Below, piece by piece: positions 33,902-43,744 of a DNA stretch of 48,803 nucleotides. This stretch comes from an uncultured Lachnospiraceae bacterium. Its GTDB lineage: Bacteria > Bacillota > Clostridia > Lachnospirales > Lachnospiraceae. The stretch lies in assembly GCA_900316165.1 (NCBI GenBank), contig ONBW01000028.1, forward strand, positions 1 through 48,803, read 5' to 3'. A program made the translations under genes and the position numbers. The notes under the pieces were generated by a model that did not search any database, was not told where the DNA came from, and worked only from the letters and a program-made list of their open reading frames with translations. Position 1 is the first letter of the stretch. Each line of letters starts with the position of its first letter.

Positions 33902-34747
33902 ATGTTTCTAGTCGAATTAAATTCCGGCATCTTTGGCACCTGGCTGTCGAAGTTTTTATCAAATGGCCTTGATTTTTTCTGGAGCGTTGTGATCGCACTT
34001 GTCGTATGGTTCGTCGGTGCGAAGGTCATCCGTTTCATCAGAAAACTGGTAAGAAAGGCGATGGAGAGGAGAGATGTCGATAAGGGCGTCACACAGTTTA
34101 CCGACAGCATGGTAAAGTATGGCCTCTACATAGTCCTTATCATCGTAATCCTGAATGTCTTCGGCATCCAAACCTCGTCGGTCGCAGCAGCGGTGGCATC
34201 ATTAGGACTTACCGCAGGTCTTGCCCTGCAGGGGTCGCTGTCGAACTTCGCGGGCGGAGTTCTGATACTTATCCTAAAGCCGTTTAAGGTCGGAGACTAC
34301 ATCATAGAGGATACCCATAATAACGAGGGAACAGTATCGGAGATTTCTATTTTTTATACGAGGCTTAAAACCCTCGACAACAAGGTTGTAGTAATTCCTA
34401 ACGGTACATTAGCAAATGCTTCACTTACGAATGTTACGACAAGCGATAAGAGACAGATCGACCTGACCTTTGGCATCAGCTACGACGATGACCTGAAGAA
34501 GGCGAAGGCTATCCTGCAGCATATAGCTGAGACTACAGAGGAGAGGGTAAAGGATACTGATATCCAGATTTTTGTCAGAGACCTCGCAGAGTCCTCGGTA
34601 AACCTCGGTTTTCGTATCTGGGTTCCTATGGACGATTACTGGAAGGTCAGATGGGCTTTAAACGAGAGGGTGAAGCTTACCTTTGATGAAGAGGGAATCA
34701 CAATTCCGTTTAATCAGCTTGATGTAACGGTTAAGAAACCAGAGTAA
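33902..34747 (+). CDS. mscS: Small-conductance mechanosensitive channel (MscS family)
   Basis: A 281-aa membrane channel that opens on hypo-osmotic shock. Three transmembrane helices lie in the first about 115 residues (about 20-40, 73-93, 95-115), the third carrying the pore pattern of Gly and Ala (AAAVASLGLTAGLALQGSLS). The cytoplasmic beta domain follows with KPFKVGDYI, VVIPNGTLANASLTN and the C-terminal alpha-beta part. Length is close to the E. coli MscS core. GGAG precedes the ATG by 8 nt. It sits 12 bp before the M16 peptidase gene. Confidence 0.93.
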   Translation: MFLVELNSGIFGTWLSKFLSNGLDFFWSVVIALVVWFVGAKVIRFIRKLVRKAMERRDVDKGVTQFTDSMVKYGLYIVLIIVILNVFGIQTSSVAAAVASLGLTAGLALQGSLSNFAGGVLILILKPFKVGDYIIEDTHNNEGTVSEISIFYTRLKTLDNKVVVIPNGTLANASLTNVTTSDKRQIDLTFGISYDDDLKKAKAILQHIAETTEERVKDTDIQIFVRDLAESSVNLGFRIWVPMDDYWKVRWALNERVKLTFDEEGITIPFNQLDVTVKKPE

Positions 34748-34759
34748 GGAGATTTACAG

Positions 34760-37705
34760 ATGGAAAAAATACCAGAACAGTACGAGTTAGTATTACAGCA
34801 GGACCTTTCAGATATTCATTCTAAGGGTACGCTTCTTCGCCATAAGAAGAGCGGAGCTATGATCACTCTCATAGAAAATGACGATGTGAACAAGGTCTTC
34901 TATATAGGCTTTAAGACGACACCGGATGACTCGACAGGAGTTCCACATATCATAGAGCACACAGTTCTCTGTGGCTCGGACAAATACCCGGTAAAGGACC
35001 CATTCGTTGAACTCGTAAAGGGCTCGATGAACACCTTCCTCAATGCTATGACCTATCCGGACAAGACTGTCTATCCTGTCGCGTCCACAAATGACAAGGA
35101 CTTTGACAACCTGATCGATGTCTACCTCGATGCGGTTTTCCATCCGAACATTTACAAGCACGAGGAGATTTTTATGCAGGAGGGCTGGCACTACGAGCTC
35201 GAGAGTAAGGATGCGCCGCTTACGATAAACGGAGTAGTCTATAACGAGATGAAAGGCGCCTATTCCTCACCAGAGGATGTGCTCGAGAGAGAAATCATGA
35301 ATTCCCTCTATCCGGACACGACCTATGGAGTAGAGTCGGGTGGAGATCCAAAGGATATCCCGAATCTGACCTATGAGAATTACCTCGCCTTCCACAAGAG
35401 ATACTATCACCCGTCTAATTCCTATATCTATATCTATGGCGACTGCGATATGGAAAAGAAACTCGAGTATCTCGACAGAGAATACTTAAGCCACTATGAC
35501 GCTATAGACCCGAAGACGGATATCAAGGAGCAGCCGGCCTTTTCTAAGATGGCTGAAGTAAAGAAGCCATACCCTGTTTCGGCAGATGAGAGTGAAGAGG
35601 GTAAGACCTATTTTTCATTGAACTATTCATTTGGCGACGCTTCGGATACAAAGCTTTCAGCAGCACTCGATACCTTAGACTATGCACTCCTTGAGGCACC
35701 TGGTGCGCCTGTTCGTCAGGCAATCCTTGACGCTGGTCTTGGAACAGATGTCTATGGCGGCGCTCAGACTATCCAGCAGCCGTATTTTTCCATCACTGTA
35801 AAAGGAAGCGATGACTCCAAGAGGGATAAGCTGCTTGAGGTAGTAAATAAGACTCTAAAGGACCTCGCAGAAAACGGTCTCGACCACAGGTCACTTCTCG
35901 CCGGAATCAATTCAGATGAGTTTAAGTATCGCGAAGCGGATTTCGGAGGCTTTCCGAAGGGACTTATCTGGGGACTTGGAATCCTCGACAGCTGGCTTTA
36001 CGATAAGAAGCTTCCGTTTATCAGACTAAACCTCCTGCCTATCTATGCAGATTTAAAGAAGGAAATCGATAACAACTATTTCGAGGGACTTATAAAGAAA
36101 TACTTCCTCGAGAATACCCACAGCTCACTCGTAGAGATCTACCCACAGGCAGGTCTCCAGAAGAAGGAGGACGATGAATTCAGACGTAAGATGGAGGAGA
36201 AGAAGGCCTCTATGTCTGACTTTGAGCTTGAAAAAATAATCGCTGATACCAAGCACTTAAAAGAGTATCAGAGTACTCCGTCAACTCAGGAGGAGCTTGC
36301 TACGATCCCTTGTCTTTCAAGAGATGATCTCGAGAAGAAGGCCAGAAAGATTAATAAAGAGATCATTATCAAGGGCGGAGTTCCGGTTATTTTTACAGAT
36401 ACAGAGACTAATGGTATCGACTACCTCGATATTCTCTTTGATATCGGAAATATCGGACTTGATGAGGCACCTGGCTTTGCCTTCGGTATGAGGCTTCTTG
36501 GACTCGTAAATACAAAGGATTATAGCTATAAGGATTTCGCAACTGAGGTAAACCTTCACCTGGGAAGCCTTTCAGCTGACGTGTCGCTTTTTGGTATGGG
36601 AAATGGTGACATAGATCCTCTTCCGGGCTCAAAGACAAAGGACTACAGATTCTTTGCAGATATAAAGACGAAGTTTACCTATGAGGAAGCTGACTCGGCT
36701 ATGAAGCTTCTCTACCAGATGCTCTTTACCTCTGATTTCTCAGATAAGAAGAGGATTAAGGAGGTCCTTCTCGAGGAGAAGAATTCAGTTGAGATGCGCT
36801 TTATGACAGCAGGACACTCAGCAGCCGCGATGAGAGGATTTTCTCATATAAGCAAGAGCTCAGCGTTTTCAGACGCCATTTCCGGAGTGAAGTACCTTAG
36901 ATTCCTTCAGGATTTTGCCGGGCACTATGATGAAGAAATAGATGACTTCGTAAAGACGTTTAAAGAAGAGCTTAAGACTGCATTAAGCCTTAATACGATG
37001 GTAGTATCGACTACAGGCCGAAGCCAGGTAATGGATATAATCGATAGATATCAAAAGAAGGCAGAAGAAGTTTTAAATCCTGAAAACAATCTTCCTGCAG
37101 CTGAAATTAAGCTCGATAAAGAGGTTAAAAACGAAGGATTTAAGTCAGCCTCTAAGGTTAATTTTGTAAGTGAGGTCGGAAACTTCAAGGACCACGGACT
37201 TAAATACAGCGGTGCCTTCCATATCCTGAAGGTGGCATTAAGCTATGACTACCTCTGGATAAATATCCGTGTAAAGGGCGGAGCTTATGGCTGCGGCGCG
37301 AACTTCAGACGAAGCGGAAACACCTCATTTACGACTTATAGAGATCCGCATCTTAAAGAGTCGTGTGATATCCTTCTTAATACACCTGAATACATAAAGA
37401 ACTTTAAAGTATCTGACAGGGATATGGATAAATATGTCATAGGTGCTATCAGTAATCTAGACACTCCGCTTCCTCCATCTATCGAGGGACAGAGAGCTCT
37501 TAGCGCAGTTATCTCAGGCGTCTCAGATGAGCAGAGACAGAGGGAGAGAGACGAGGTGTTAAATGCCACCCAGGCTGATATCAGAGCACTAGCGGAGCCT
37601 GTTGAGGCAGCGCTTTCTGACTCAATTCTTACAGTTGTAGGCTCTGAAGAGATGATAGACGAAAACAGCACACTATTTGACAGGACGGAGAATTTATTTG
37701 GCTGA
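34760..37705 (+). CDS. Insulinase-family metallopeptidase, M16C (presequence protease-like)
   Basis: A 981-aa single-chain zinc peptidase that degrades peptides inside a closed chamber. The inverted zinc motif HxxEH is HIIEH (63-67), followed by SDKYPVKDPFVELVKGSMNT, and the distal Glu lies in VYNEMKGAYS. About 450-510 is the M16C linker helix region. The second half (about 550-981) is the non-catalytic pair. No signal peptide, so it is cytoplasmic. GGAG upstream. The era start lies inside its last codons (8-nt overlap). Such genes next to era are seen in Clostridia. Confidence 0.94.
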   Translation: MEKIPEQYELVLQQDLSDIHSKGTLLRHKKSGAMITLIENDDVNKVFYIGFKTTPDDSTGVPHIIEHTVLCGSDKYPVKDPFVELVKGSMNTFLNAMTYPDKTVYPVASTNDKDFDNLIDVYLDAVFHPNIYKHEEIFMQEGWHYELESKDAPLTINGVVYNEMKGAYSSPEDVLEREIMNSLYPDTTYGVESGGDPKDIPNLTYENYLAFHKRYYHPSNSYIYIYGDCDMEKKLEYLDREYLSHYDAIDPKTDIKEQPAFSKMAEVKKPYPVSADESEEGKTYFSLNYSFGDASDTKLSAALDTLDYALLEAPGAPVRQAILDAGLGTDVYGGAQTIQQPYFSITVKGSDDSKRDKLLEVVNKTLKDLAENGLDHRSLLAGINSDEFKYREADFGGFPKGLIWGLGILDSWLYDKKLPFIRLNLLPIYADLKKEIDNNYFEGLIKKYFLENTHSSLVEIYPQAGLQKKEDDEFRRKMEEKKASMSDFELEKIIADTKHLKEYQSTPSTQEELATIPCLSRDDLEKKARKINKEIIIKGGVPVIFTDTETNGIDYLDILFDIGNIGLDEAPGFAFGMRLLGLVNTKDYSYKDFATEVNLHLGSLSADVSLFGMGNGDIDPLPGSKTKDYRFFADIKTKFTYEEADSAMKLLYQMLFTSDFSDKKRIKEVLLEEKNSVEMRFMTAGHSAAAMRGFSHISKSSAFSDAISGVKYLRFLQDFAGHYDEEIDDFVKTFKEELKTALSLNTMVVSTTGRSQVMDIIDRYQKKAEEVLNPENNLPAAEIKLDKEVKNEGFKSASKVNFVSEVGNFKDHGLKYSGAFHILKVALSYDYLWINIRVKGGAYGCGANFRRSGNTSFTTYRDPHLKESCDILLNTPEYIKNFKVSDRDMDKYVIGAISNLDTPLPPSIEGQRALSAVISGVSDEQRQRERDEVLNATQADIRALAEPVEAALSDSILTVVGSEEMIDENSTLFDRTENLFG

Positions 37706-38603
37706 AACAAAGAGCGGCTTTGTAACGCTTATCGGACGACCGAATGTCGGTAAATCCACACTGATGAACCGCATTATCGGACAGAAGATCGCGATTACCT
37801 CGAATAAGCCTCAGACCACAAGAAACAGAATAGAGACAGTGCTTACGGATGACAGGGGACAGATAGTCTTCCTCGATACTCCGGGCATTCACAAGGCAAA
37901 GAACAAGCTCGGTGTCTATATGCAGAAAGTAACCGCCGCCGCGATGAAGGGTGTAGACCTGATTCTCTGGCTCATCGAGCCTGACGAATTCGTCGGCGGA
38001 GGAGATGCCTACATAGCCGAGCGCCTCAAGAATCAGTCGACAAAGGTAATACTTGTAATAAATAAGATTGATACGATTCCACATGAGGCAATCCTTTCTA
38101 CGATAAATGCCTATAAGGACCTTCTCGATTTCGCAGAGATAGTACCGGTTTCAGCACTCCGAAACAAGGGAATTAAAGACCTTGTAGATACTGTTTTCAA
38201 GTATCTGCCGGAGGGACCTTACTTTTTCGATCCTGATACGATTACAGACCAGCCAGAAAGAGCGATTGTAGCCGAGATGATTCGGGAAAAGGCTCTTCAT
38301 GCGCTTTCGGATGAGGTTCCGCATGGAATCGCAGTAATGGTCGACGAGATGCACGACAGAGATGATAAGCCTATCTGCGATATCTCCGCGACTATCATCT
38401 GCGAGAGGGAATCCCACAAGGGCATAATTATCGGAAAGCGTGGCAGCATGCTTAAAAAAATAGGCACGAACGCCCGCTTTGAGATTGAGCGCCTCCTTGG
38501 CTGCAAAGTAAACTTAAGGCTTTTTGTAAAAGTAAAAGAGAACTGGCGTGATTCCGAAGTACTTTTAGCTAACTACGGATTTAAAAAAGAGGATGAAGAG
38601 TAG
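37698..38603 (+). CDS. era: GTPase Era
   Basis: A 301-aa GTPase needed for 16S rRNA maturation and 30S assembly. G1 is GRPNVGKST (13-21), G2 PQTTRN, G3 DTPGIH, G4 NKID. The C-terminal KH domain contains GIIIGKRGSMLKKIG, which binds the 3' end of 16S rRNA. The start is a TTG at 37698 with CGGAG 7 nt before; an ATG at 37677 would add residues not found in Era and lies deep in the upstream gene. It overlaps the M16 gene by 8 nt and recO by one base. Confidence 0.97.
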   Translation: MAETKSGFVTLIGRPNVGKSTLMNRIIGQKIAITSNKPQTTRNRIETVLTDDRGQIVFLDTPGIHKAKNKLGVYMQKVTAAAMKGVDLILWLIEPDEFVGGGDAYIAERLKNQSTKVILVINKIDTIPHEAILSTINAYKDLLDFAEIVPVSALRNKGIKDLVDTVFKYLPEGPYFFDPDTITDQPERAIVAEMIREKALHALSDEVPHGIAVMVDEMHDRDDKPICDISATIICERESHKGIIIGKRGSMLKKIGTNARFEIERLLGCKVNLRLFVKVKENWRDSEVLLANYGFKKEDEE

Positions 38604-39355
38604 TGGCCGATGAGAAAAATTTTCTGAAGGCAAAGGGATTCGTTCTCTCCTCGATGTCTATCGGAGAAAATGACAAGAGAATCGTTGTGCTAACAAAGGA
38701 GCTTGGGAAGACCTCAGCCTTTGTGCGTGGTGGAGCCAAGCCTAAGAGTCCGCTTCTCGCAGCGACGAATCCATTTTTTTTCGGAGATTTTGAATTCTAT
38801 GCCGGGGCGAATTCGCTTACACTTAGAAGTGCAAAGCATACGGCCAGATTTGACGAGATTTTAAAAGACCTCGATGATACCTACATGGGCATGTACTTTT
38901 TAGAGGTAAGTGGATACTTCGGAAACGAGGCTGTAGACGAGAGTGAGCGGATAAATCTCCTTTATGTGGCACTTAAAGCGTTGATAAATCACCGCACGAG
39001 CAGACATCTTATCCGTCTTATTTTTGAACTAAGGACGATGATGATAAATGGAGTGTATCCGGATGTTTTTTCCTGCCACCACTGTGGAGAAAGGCTTGAT
39101 GTAAACGGTGAGAATTATTTTTCACCGGCAGACTGCTTTTTCTACGACAGCTCTTGTAAGGAAAAAGCACAGGGGATGCCATTTAAGGTTTCGGCCTATG
39201 TGATGTACGCCCTTCAGTATGTGCTTTCAGCACCGGTGAATGCTATATTCTCATTTGACCTTAAAAATCAGGCCTTCGATGATTTTTCTTATATAGTAAA
39301 AAGACTCAGGTCCCGCTTTTTTGAACATACATTTAAGACGGAGCGGTTCCTTTGA
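38603..39355 (+). CDS. recO: DNA repair protein RecO
   Basis: A 250-aa recombination mediator that loads RecA on SSB-coated DNA with RecR. The N-terminal OB fold (about 5-85) has KGFVLSSMSIGENDKRIVVL and TKELGKTSAFVRGGAKP; the helical C-terminal domain carries a zinc site whose visible Cys are CHHCGERL and a later FFYDSSC (one fewer than the usual four in strict spacing). The start is GTG at 38603, sharing a base with the era stop. The era-recO pair is conserved in many Firmicutes. Confidence 0.94.
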   Translation: MADEKNFLKAKGFVLSSMSIGENDKRIVVLTKELGKTSAFVRGGAKPKSPLLAATNPFFFGDFEFYAGANSLTLRSAKHTARFDEILKDLDDTYMGMYFLEVSGYFGNEAVDESERINLLYVALKALINHRTSRHLIRLIFELRTMMINGVYPDVFSCHHCGERLDVNGENYFSPADCFFYDSSCKEKAQGMPFKVSAYVMYALQYVLSAPVNAIFSFDLKNQAFDDFSYIVKRLRSRFFEHTFKTERFL

Positions 39356-39413
39356 TAAACATAATACCTTTTTTGCTTGAAAAACAAGACAAATAGGGTA
39401 TAATTGACAAAGT

Positions 39414-40118
39414 ATGGATAAGAGAGAAAACCCGACGCCGGAACAGCTGCGACTCTACCGGCGCAGAAAGAGAATGCTTCAGAAAAGACGCAGACAGCGG
39501 CAGCGGCTTCTGCTTTTCCTGGCTGCTATAGCCATAGTTGTTGTAGTAATTGTTATAGCTGTAGCTCTTGGAGCTTTTGAAAAGAGAAGCGATGTAAATC
39601 TTCTTACGATAAAGGCCAATGGTACAGTTATCTACGAGGAGAACCAGGAGCTTAAGGACACCAGCGGCTTGAAAAAATTCGTAAAGAGTGAGATACAGTC
39701 GTACAACAATACAAATAGTGCAGAGGATGTTGTACTTGAGAGATTTGCACGTGATGGAAATCACTGTTATTTGAGGACCAGATACAAAAATCTTAAGGTC
39801 TATTCTGACTTCACAGGGTATACCGCAGAAATCTGCAAGGTTTCTGAGGCAAAAGCTTATGGATATGATACTTCAGGAGTTTCATTTAAGAAATTTTCGA
39901 GTGGAGCTTCAGGAGATTCATTTGCCAGTGCTGACGCCTTTAAGGACGAGAAGGTACTTGTTATTAAGGAATGGGGCATAGATGTAAAGGTCCCAGGTAC
40001 AATTATTGCGGTCTCAGATGTCTCATACATAAAGAAAACTGATGACAGCGATACGGTAACAATCAACAAAGAGTCTGACAGCGCTGCGGCGCCGATTGCA
40101 TATATCATATACAGATAG
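39414..40118 (+). CDS. Single-pass membrane protein between recO and glyS
   Basis: A 234-aa protein with a very basic N-terminus ([16 protein letters not shown], about 16-31), one transmembrane helix (about 32-53) and an outside domain of about 180 residues without recognised motifs; two Cys are present outside. The positive charges predict a cytoplasmic N-terminus. I recognise no family. The ATG at 39414 has no strong ribosome site; TATAAT-like GTATAAT lies 20 bp upstream at about 39398, so a very short leader is possible. glyS follows 13 bp later with its own GAGAGGA. Confidence 0.7.
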   Translation: MDKRENPTPEQLRLYRRRKRMLQKRRRQRQRLLLFLAAIAIVVVVIVIAVALGAFEKRSDVNLLTIKANGTVIYEENQELKDTSGLKKFVKSEIQSYNNTNSAEDVVLERFARDGNHCYLRTRYKNLKVYSDFTGYTAEICKVSEAKAYGYDTSGVSFKKFSSGASGDSFASADAFKDEKVLVIKEWGIDVKVPGTIIAVSDVSYIKKTDDSDTVTINKESDSAAAPIAYIIYR

Positions 40119-40131
40119 AGAGGATTTTATC

Positions 40132-41529
40132 ATGGTAAAGAGTCTTGACACAATAGTACAGTTAGCAAAGAGCCGTGGATTCGTATATCCAGGTTCAGAG
40201 ATCTATGGAGGTCTCGCAAATACCTGGGATTATGGTAATCTTGGTGTAGAGCTTAAAAATAACGTAAAGCGCGCCTGGTGGCAGAAGTTCATCCAGGAGA
40301 ATCCTTACAATGTCGGTGTTGACTGCGCTATCCTTATGAACCCACAGACCTGGGTTGCATCCGGACATCTTGGCGGATTCTCAGATCCACTTATGGACTG
40401 TAAAGAGTGCCATGAGAGATTCAGAGCTGACCAGCTCATTGAGAATTTCGCACATGATAATGGAATAGAGCTCGATAGCTCTGTTGACGGTTGGACAAAT
40501 GAGCAGATGGAGAACTGGATCGAGGAGCACAACGTTCCATGTCCTTCCTGCGGAAAGCACAACTTTACAGAGATAAGACAGTTCAACCTTATGTTCAAGA
40601 CCTTCCAGGGTGTTACTGAGGATGCTAAAAATACCGTTTACTTACGTCCTGAGACAGCACAGGGTATCTTCGTAAACTTCAAGAATGTGGCACGTACCTC
40701 AAGAAAGAAAATCCCGTTCGGTATCGGACAGATCGGTAAATCATTTAGAAACGAGATCACACCGGGTAACTTCACATTCAGAACCCGTGAGTTCGAGCAG
40801 ATGGAGCTTGAGTTCTTCTGTGAGCCTGGAACTGACCTTGACTGGTTTAATTACTGGAGAAAGTTCTGCCACAACTGGCTGCTTTCACTTGGAATTAATG
40901 ACGAGCATTTAAGACTTCGTGACCACGATCCTGCTGAGCTCGCATTCTACTCAAAGGGAACTACAGATATCGAGTATACCTTCCCGTGGGGCTGGGGTGA
41001 GCTCTGGGGAATAGCTGACAGAACTGACTATGACCTTGGCCGTCATCAGGAGGTTTCAGGACAGGATCTGACATACTTCGACGATACAAAGAATGAGAAG
41101 TACCTGCCATATGTCATCGAGCCATCACTCGGTGCTGACCGTGTAGTTTTAGCCTTCCTCTGTGAGGCCTATGATGAGGAGAATATCGGAACAGAGGAGA
41201 AGCCGGATGTACGTACAGTGCTTCATTTCCATCCGGCTATCGCTCCTGTAAAGATTGGTGTACTTCCTCTTTCAAAGAAGCTTGCTGAGCCTGCACAGAA
41301 AGTATATGCAGAGCTTTCAAAGAGATATAACTGTGAGTATGACGACAGAGGTAATATTGGTAAGAGATACCGTCGTCAGGATGAGATCGGAACTCCTTTC
41401 TGCGTTACCTACGATTTCGATTCTGAGGAGGATCACTGCGTTACAGTCCGTGACCGTGATTCAATGGAGCAGGAGCGTGTAGCCATCTCAGATCTTAAGG
41501 ATTACTTTGAGGAAAAGTTTGATTTCTGA
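40132..41529 (+). CDS. glyS: Glycine--tRNA ligase (homodimeric type)
   Basis: A 465-aa class II synthetase of the single-chain alpha2 type, as in Gram-positive bacteria and eukaryotes, not the alpha-beta E. coli type. Early [20 protein letters not shown] is diagnostic; a zinc-ribbon-like insertion has CKECHERF and CPSCGKH; motif 2 is [19 protein letters not shown] (about 206-224); the C-terminal anticodon-binding domain starts near 375. The ATG at 40132 is preferred over an upstream in-frame ATG at 40096 because GAGAGGA lies 8 nt before and the family starts there. A tRNA-Gly(TCC) is at 47.5 kb. Confidence 0.97.
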   Translation: MVKSLDTIVQLAKSRGFVYPGSEIYGGLANTWDYGNLGVELKNNVKRAWWQKFIQENPYNVGVDCAILMNPQTWVASGHLGGFSDPLMDCKECHERFRADQLIENFAHDNGIELDSSVDGWTNEQMENWIEEHNVPCPSCGKHNFTEIRQFNLMFKTFQGVTEDAKNTVYLRPETAQGIFVNFKNVARTSRKKIPFGIGQIGKSFRNEITPGNFTFRTREFEQMELEFFCEPGTDLDWFNYWRKFCHNWLLSLGINDEHLRLRDHDPAELAFYSKGTTDIEYTFPWGWGELWGIADRTDYDLGRHQEVSGQDLTYFDDTKNEKYLPYVIEPSLGADRVVLAFLCEAYDEENIGTEEKPDVRTVLHFHPAIAPVKIGVLPLSKKLAEPAQKVYAELSKRYNCEYDDRGNIGKRYRRQDEIGTPFCVTYDFDSEEDHCVTVRDRDSMEQERVAISDLKDYFEEKFDF

Positions 41530-41546
41530 TCAGCAGGAGAATTTCT

Positions 41547-42539
41547 ATGAAAAATAAAATCGGCGGTATTATCGGACTGATTCTTACAGCCGTTATTCTG
41601 GCACTGTATCTGCCTCCTCTTGTGCTCTATGGTATAATAGATATCGGAAATATCATTGGATTTGTGCTGGCTGGGCTGTCGTTTATTTTTGCAATAACAC
41701 AGTTTAGGATGGCGAGCGACAGCGCGCCAAAGAGGGACTATGACAGGTCTGTCTCAGGTGGCACAAGAGGCAGGCTGCACAGGCAGTTCAACCATGACAT
41801 GGGTAGAGACACTGTGCTTATCGAGCGTGGAGGCCTCGGGAATTTTACTGCTGACTCTTCGATTGGCTATGACGGGGATAAACAGTCTCATGCCTATCTT
41901 GTGACCTGGCTTGTGATCCTTGCTGTAGTTGTAGCATTCTTTGCGCAGGGCCTTGTAAGGATGTGTACCGTAAGTATAAAGGAAGCGTCAGATTCTTCAG
42001 ACGCTGTTGTCTTAGGCTGCGGTGTGAGAGGCTCGAGGCCTACTATCATGATGAGACAGCGTATTGAGGCTGCCCGCCTATATCTTGCGCTAAACCCTGA
42101 TGCAGACGCTGTGGTAAGCGGTGGACAGGGCGCAGGAGAGGATATCAGCGAAGCTGAGTGCATGAGGACCTATCTGACAGATTCCACGAAGACTGCTGAG
42201 GATGCGTCATATTTTTACCAGGCATGTGATATGCACGGAGTCGACAGGTCGCAGTTTGCGCAGATTCCTGTTATCGATCCGAGCCGTGTGCTGGTGGAGA
42301 ATACGTCTCTAAATACTGAGCAGAATATTTCTAATTCATTAAAGGTTCTCACAGAGAACGGCAGGTACACTGATGAATTAGTTATAGTGACACAGGGTTA
42401 CCATGAGTACCGTGCTATAAAAGATGCCGAGAGCGCTGGAACAGTGGCAGGCGCTTTTCCGGCTGCTATTGATTACTGGGCAGCCGCTACCTACACGACA
42501 CGTGAGTGTGTCTCTATACTCTATCATACGTTTCTATGA
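41547..42539 (+). CDS. YdcF/ElyC-like membrane protein (DUF218)
   Basis: A 330-aa protein with three hydrophobic segments (about 4-29, 34-53, 115-137) and a C-terminal DUF218 domain: DAVVLGCGVRGSRPTIMMRQRIEAA (152 onward, in parts), AVVSGGQGAGEDISEAECM, ENTSLNTEQNI and VTQGYHEYRA. Some DUF218 members (ElyC, SanA) are tied to lipid carrier and peptidoglycan homeostasis. Two genes downstream is uppP, which fits a lipid-carrier role. AGGAG is 6-7 nt before the ATG; the last bases overlap the next gene by 4 nt (ATGA). Confidence 0.85.
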   Translation: MKNKIGGIIGLILTAVILALYLPPLVLYGIIDIGNIIGFVLAGLSFIFAITQFRMASDSAPKRDYDRSVSGGTRGRLHRQFNHDMGRDTVLIERGGLGNFTADSSIGYDGDKQSHAYLVTWLVILAVVVAFFAQGLVRMCTVSIKEASDSSDAVVLGCGVRGSRPTIMMRQRIEAARLYLALNPDADAVVSGGQGAGEDISEAECMRTYLTDSTKTAEDASYFYQACDMHGVDRSQFAQIPVIDPSRVLVENTSLNTEQNISNSLKVLTENGRYTDELVIVTQGYHEYRAIKDAESAGTVAGAFPAAIDYWAAATYTTRECVSILYHTFL

Positions 42540-43741
42540 AAAGACTATTTATAACTCTGGCGGCACTTCTACTTGCCGCCTCATTTTTTACAGATACTGC
42601 ACAGGCAGCAGAAAAGCTTTCTATCGAGCAGGTGAAGCTCGCTCCACCTGATATGGACGTCTATGTCCACACCTCGGCTGATTTGAATTTTGACAGCGTA
42701 AAGCCGTCTGATATCACAGCGGACCTTGATGGGCAGTCGTATTCTGTAAAAAGTATCGAAAACGAGGGCAATTCGACCGAGGGCGTTTTCTATGCGTTCC
42801 TCTTAGACGTCTCGGCGTCTATCCCGCAGGATTCACTCGATGCTGCGGTTGACGCTATTAAAGAGATAGCAAATGACATGAATCCGGCTGATAAGCTCGC
42901 TGTTATCACCTTCGGTGACAAGGTAAACGTGATCTCCGACGGCTCAAAGCCTGTCAACAGCACACTTAAGGCTCTGAAGGGAATAAAGGCGGATGATCAG
43001 AATACCGCATTCTATTCCGCTATGGATTCACTTATCAAGGTTACGAAAAAGGCTGGTGACCTGCGTACCGTTGCCGTCGTATTCTCTGATGGTGTAGAGG
43101 ATACAAAGGGCGATATGACTGAGGCCGAGCTGATTGATACCCTTAAGCAGAGCGGTGTCGCCGTATACGCGATGCAGGTCGGCAAAAATGTGACCAAAGC
43201 TACGACAAAGCATTTAAAGAAGTTCATCAAGGTTACTGGTGGTAAGGTCTTAGAGTTTAATGCCTCCAACGCGCAGAAAACTGTAAAATCTCTTGTAGGA
43301 AACCTCGATTCGGTTTATCGGCTTCAGCTTTTAGCCGATAAGGATTTCGATATTGAAAAGGATTCCAAGCTCACTGTAAAAATAAACGGTTTCGACCCAC
43401 TTTCCTGGACGGTAAAAAAGAAGGCCTGGAAAGTGGCTGATGGTAATCCTGCTATCGAAAAAAGAGATATGAGTAAGGCTGATACCTCTGATAATGATTC
43501 TAAAGAAGAGGCCTCTGCCGACGCAACTGAGCCTTTCAATACCAAGAAAATCAGCAGACAGCGTAAGATTATTACCTTCGCTATTATTGGCGTAGTTGCT
43601 GTCGCTGCTGCTATTGTTGCTGTACTTTCTGTTATTCAGAGAAAGAGATCAATTGACGCTTATTACAAGAATCAGGGCCTGGACCCTCATGAGATCGAGG
43701 AGATCAAGAAGAAGATCAGACAGAAGAAATGGAGAAAATAA
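42536..43741 (+). CDS. Secreted, membrane-anchored von Willebrand factor A protein
   Basis: A 401-aa protein with a signal peptide (1-24, ending TAQA before AEKL), an outside vWA domain (about 84-270) and a C-terminal transmembrane helix (about 345-368) followed by a basic tail. The MIDAS motif DxSxS is DVSAS (91-95), with FSDGVEDTKGD contributing later ligands, so metal-dependent binding is likely. The ATG at 42536 overlaps the YdcF stop; an in-frame ATG at 42506 would put ten residues before the signal peptide. Target unknown; protein-protein contacts at the envelope are the usual role. Confidence 0.85.
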   Translation: MKRLFITLAALLLAASFFTDTAQAAEKLSIEQVKLAPPDMDVYVHTSADLNFDSVKPSDITADLDGQSYSVKSIENEGNSTEGVFYAFLLDVSASIPQDSLDAAVDAIKEIANDMNPADKLAVITFGDKVNVISDGSKPVNSTLKALKGIKADDQNTAFYSAMDSLIKVTKKAGDLRTVAVVFSDGVEDTKGDMTEAELIDTLKQSGVAVYAMQVGKNVTKATTKHLKKFIKVTGGKVLEFNASNAQKTVKSLVGNLDSVYRLQLLADKDFDIEKDSKLTVKINGFDPLSWTVKKKAWKVADGNPAIEKRDMSKADTSDNDSKEEASADATEPFNTKKISRQRKIITFAIIGVVAVAAAIVAVLSVIQRKRSIDAYYKNQGLDPHEIEEIKKKIRQKKWRK

Positions 43742-43744
43742 TAA

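Noticed and set aside
39414-39480. Basic N-terminus of the membrane protein as a DNA-binding domain
   Set aside because: The Arg/Lys cluster is directly before the transmembrane helix and is better explained as a positive-inside topology signal.
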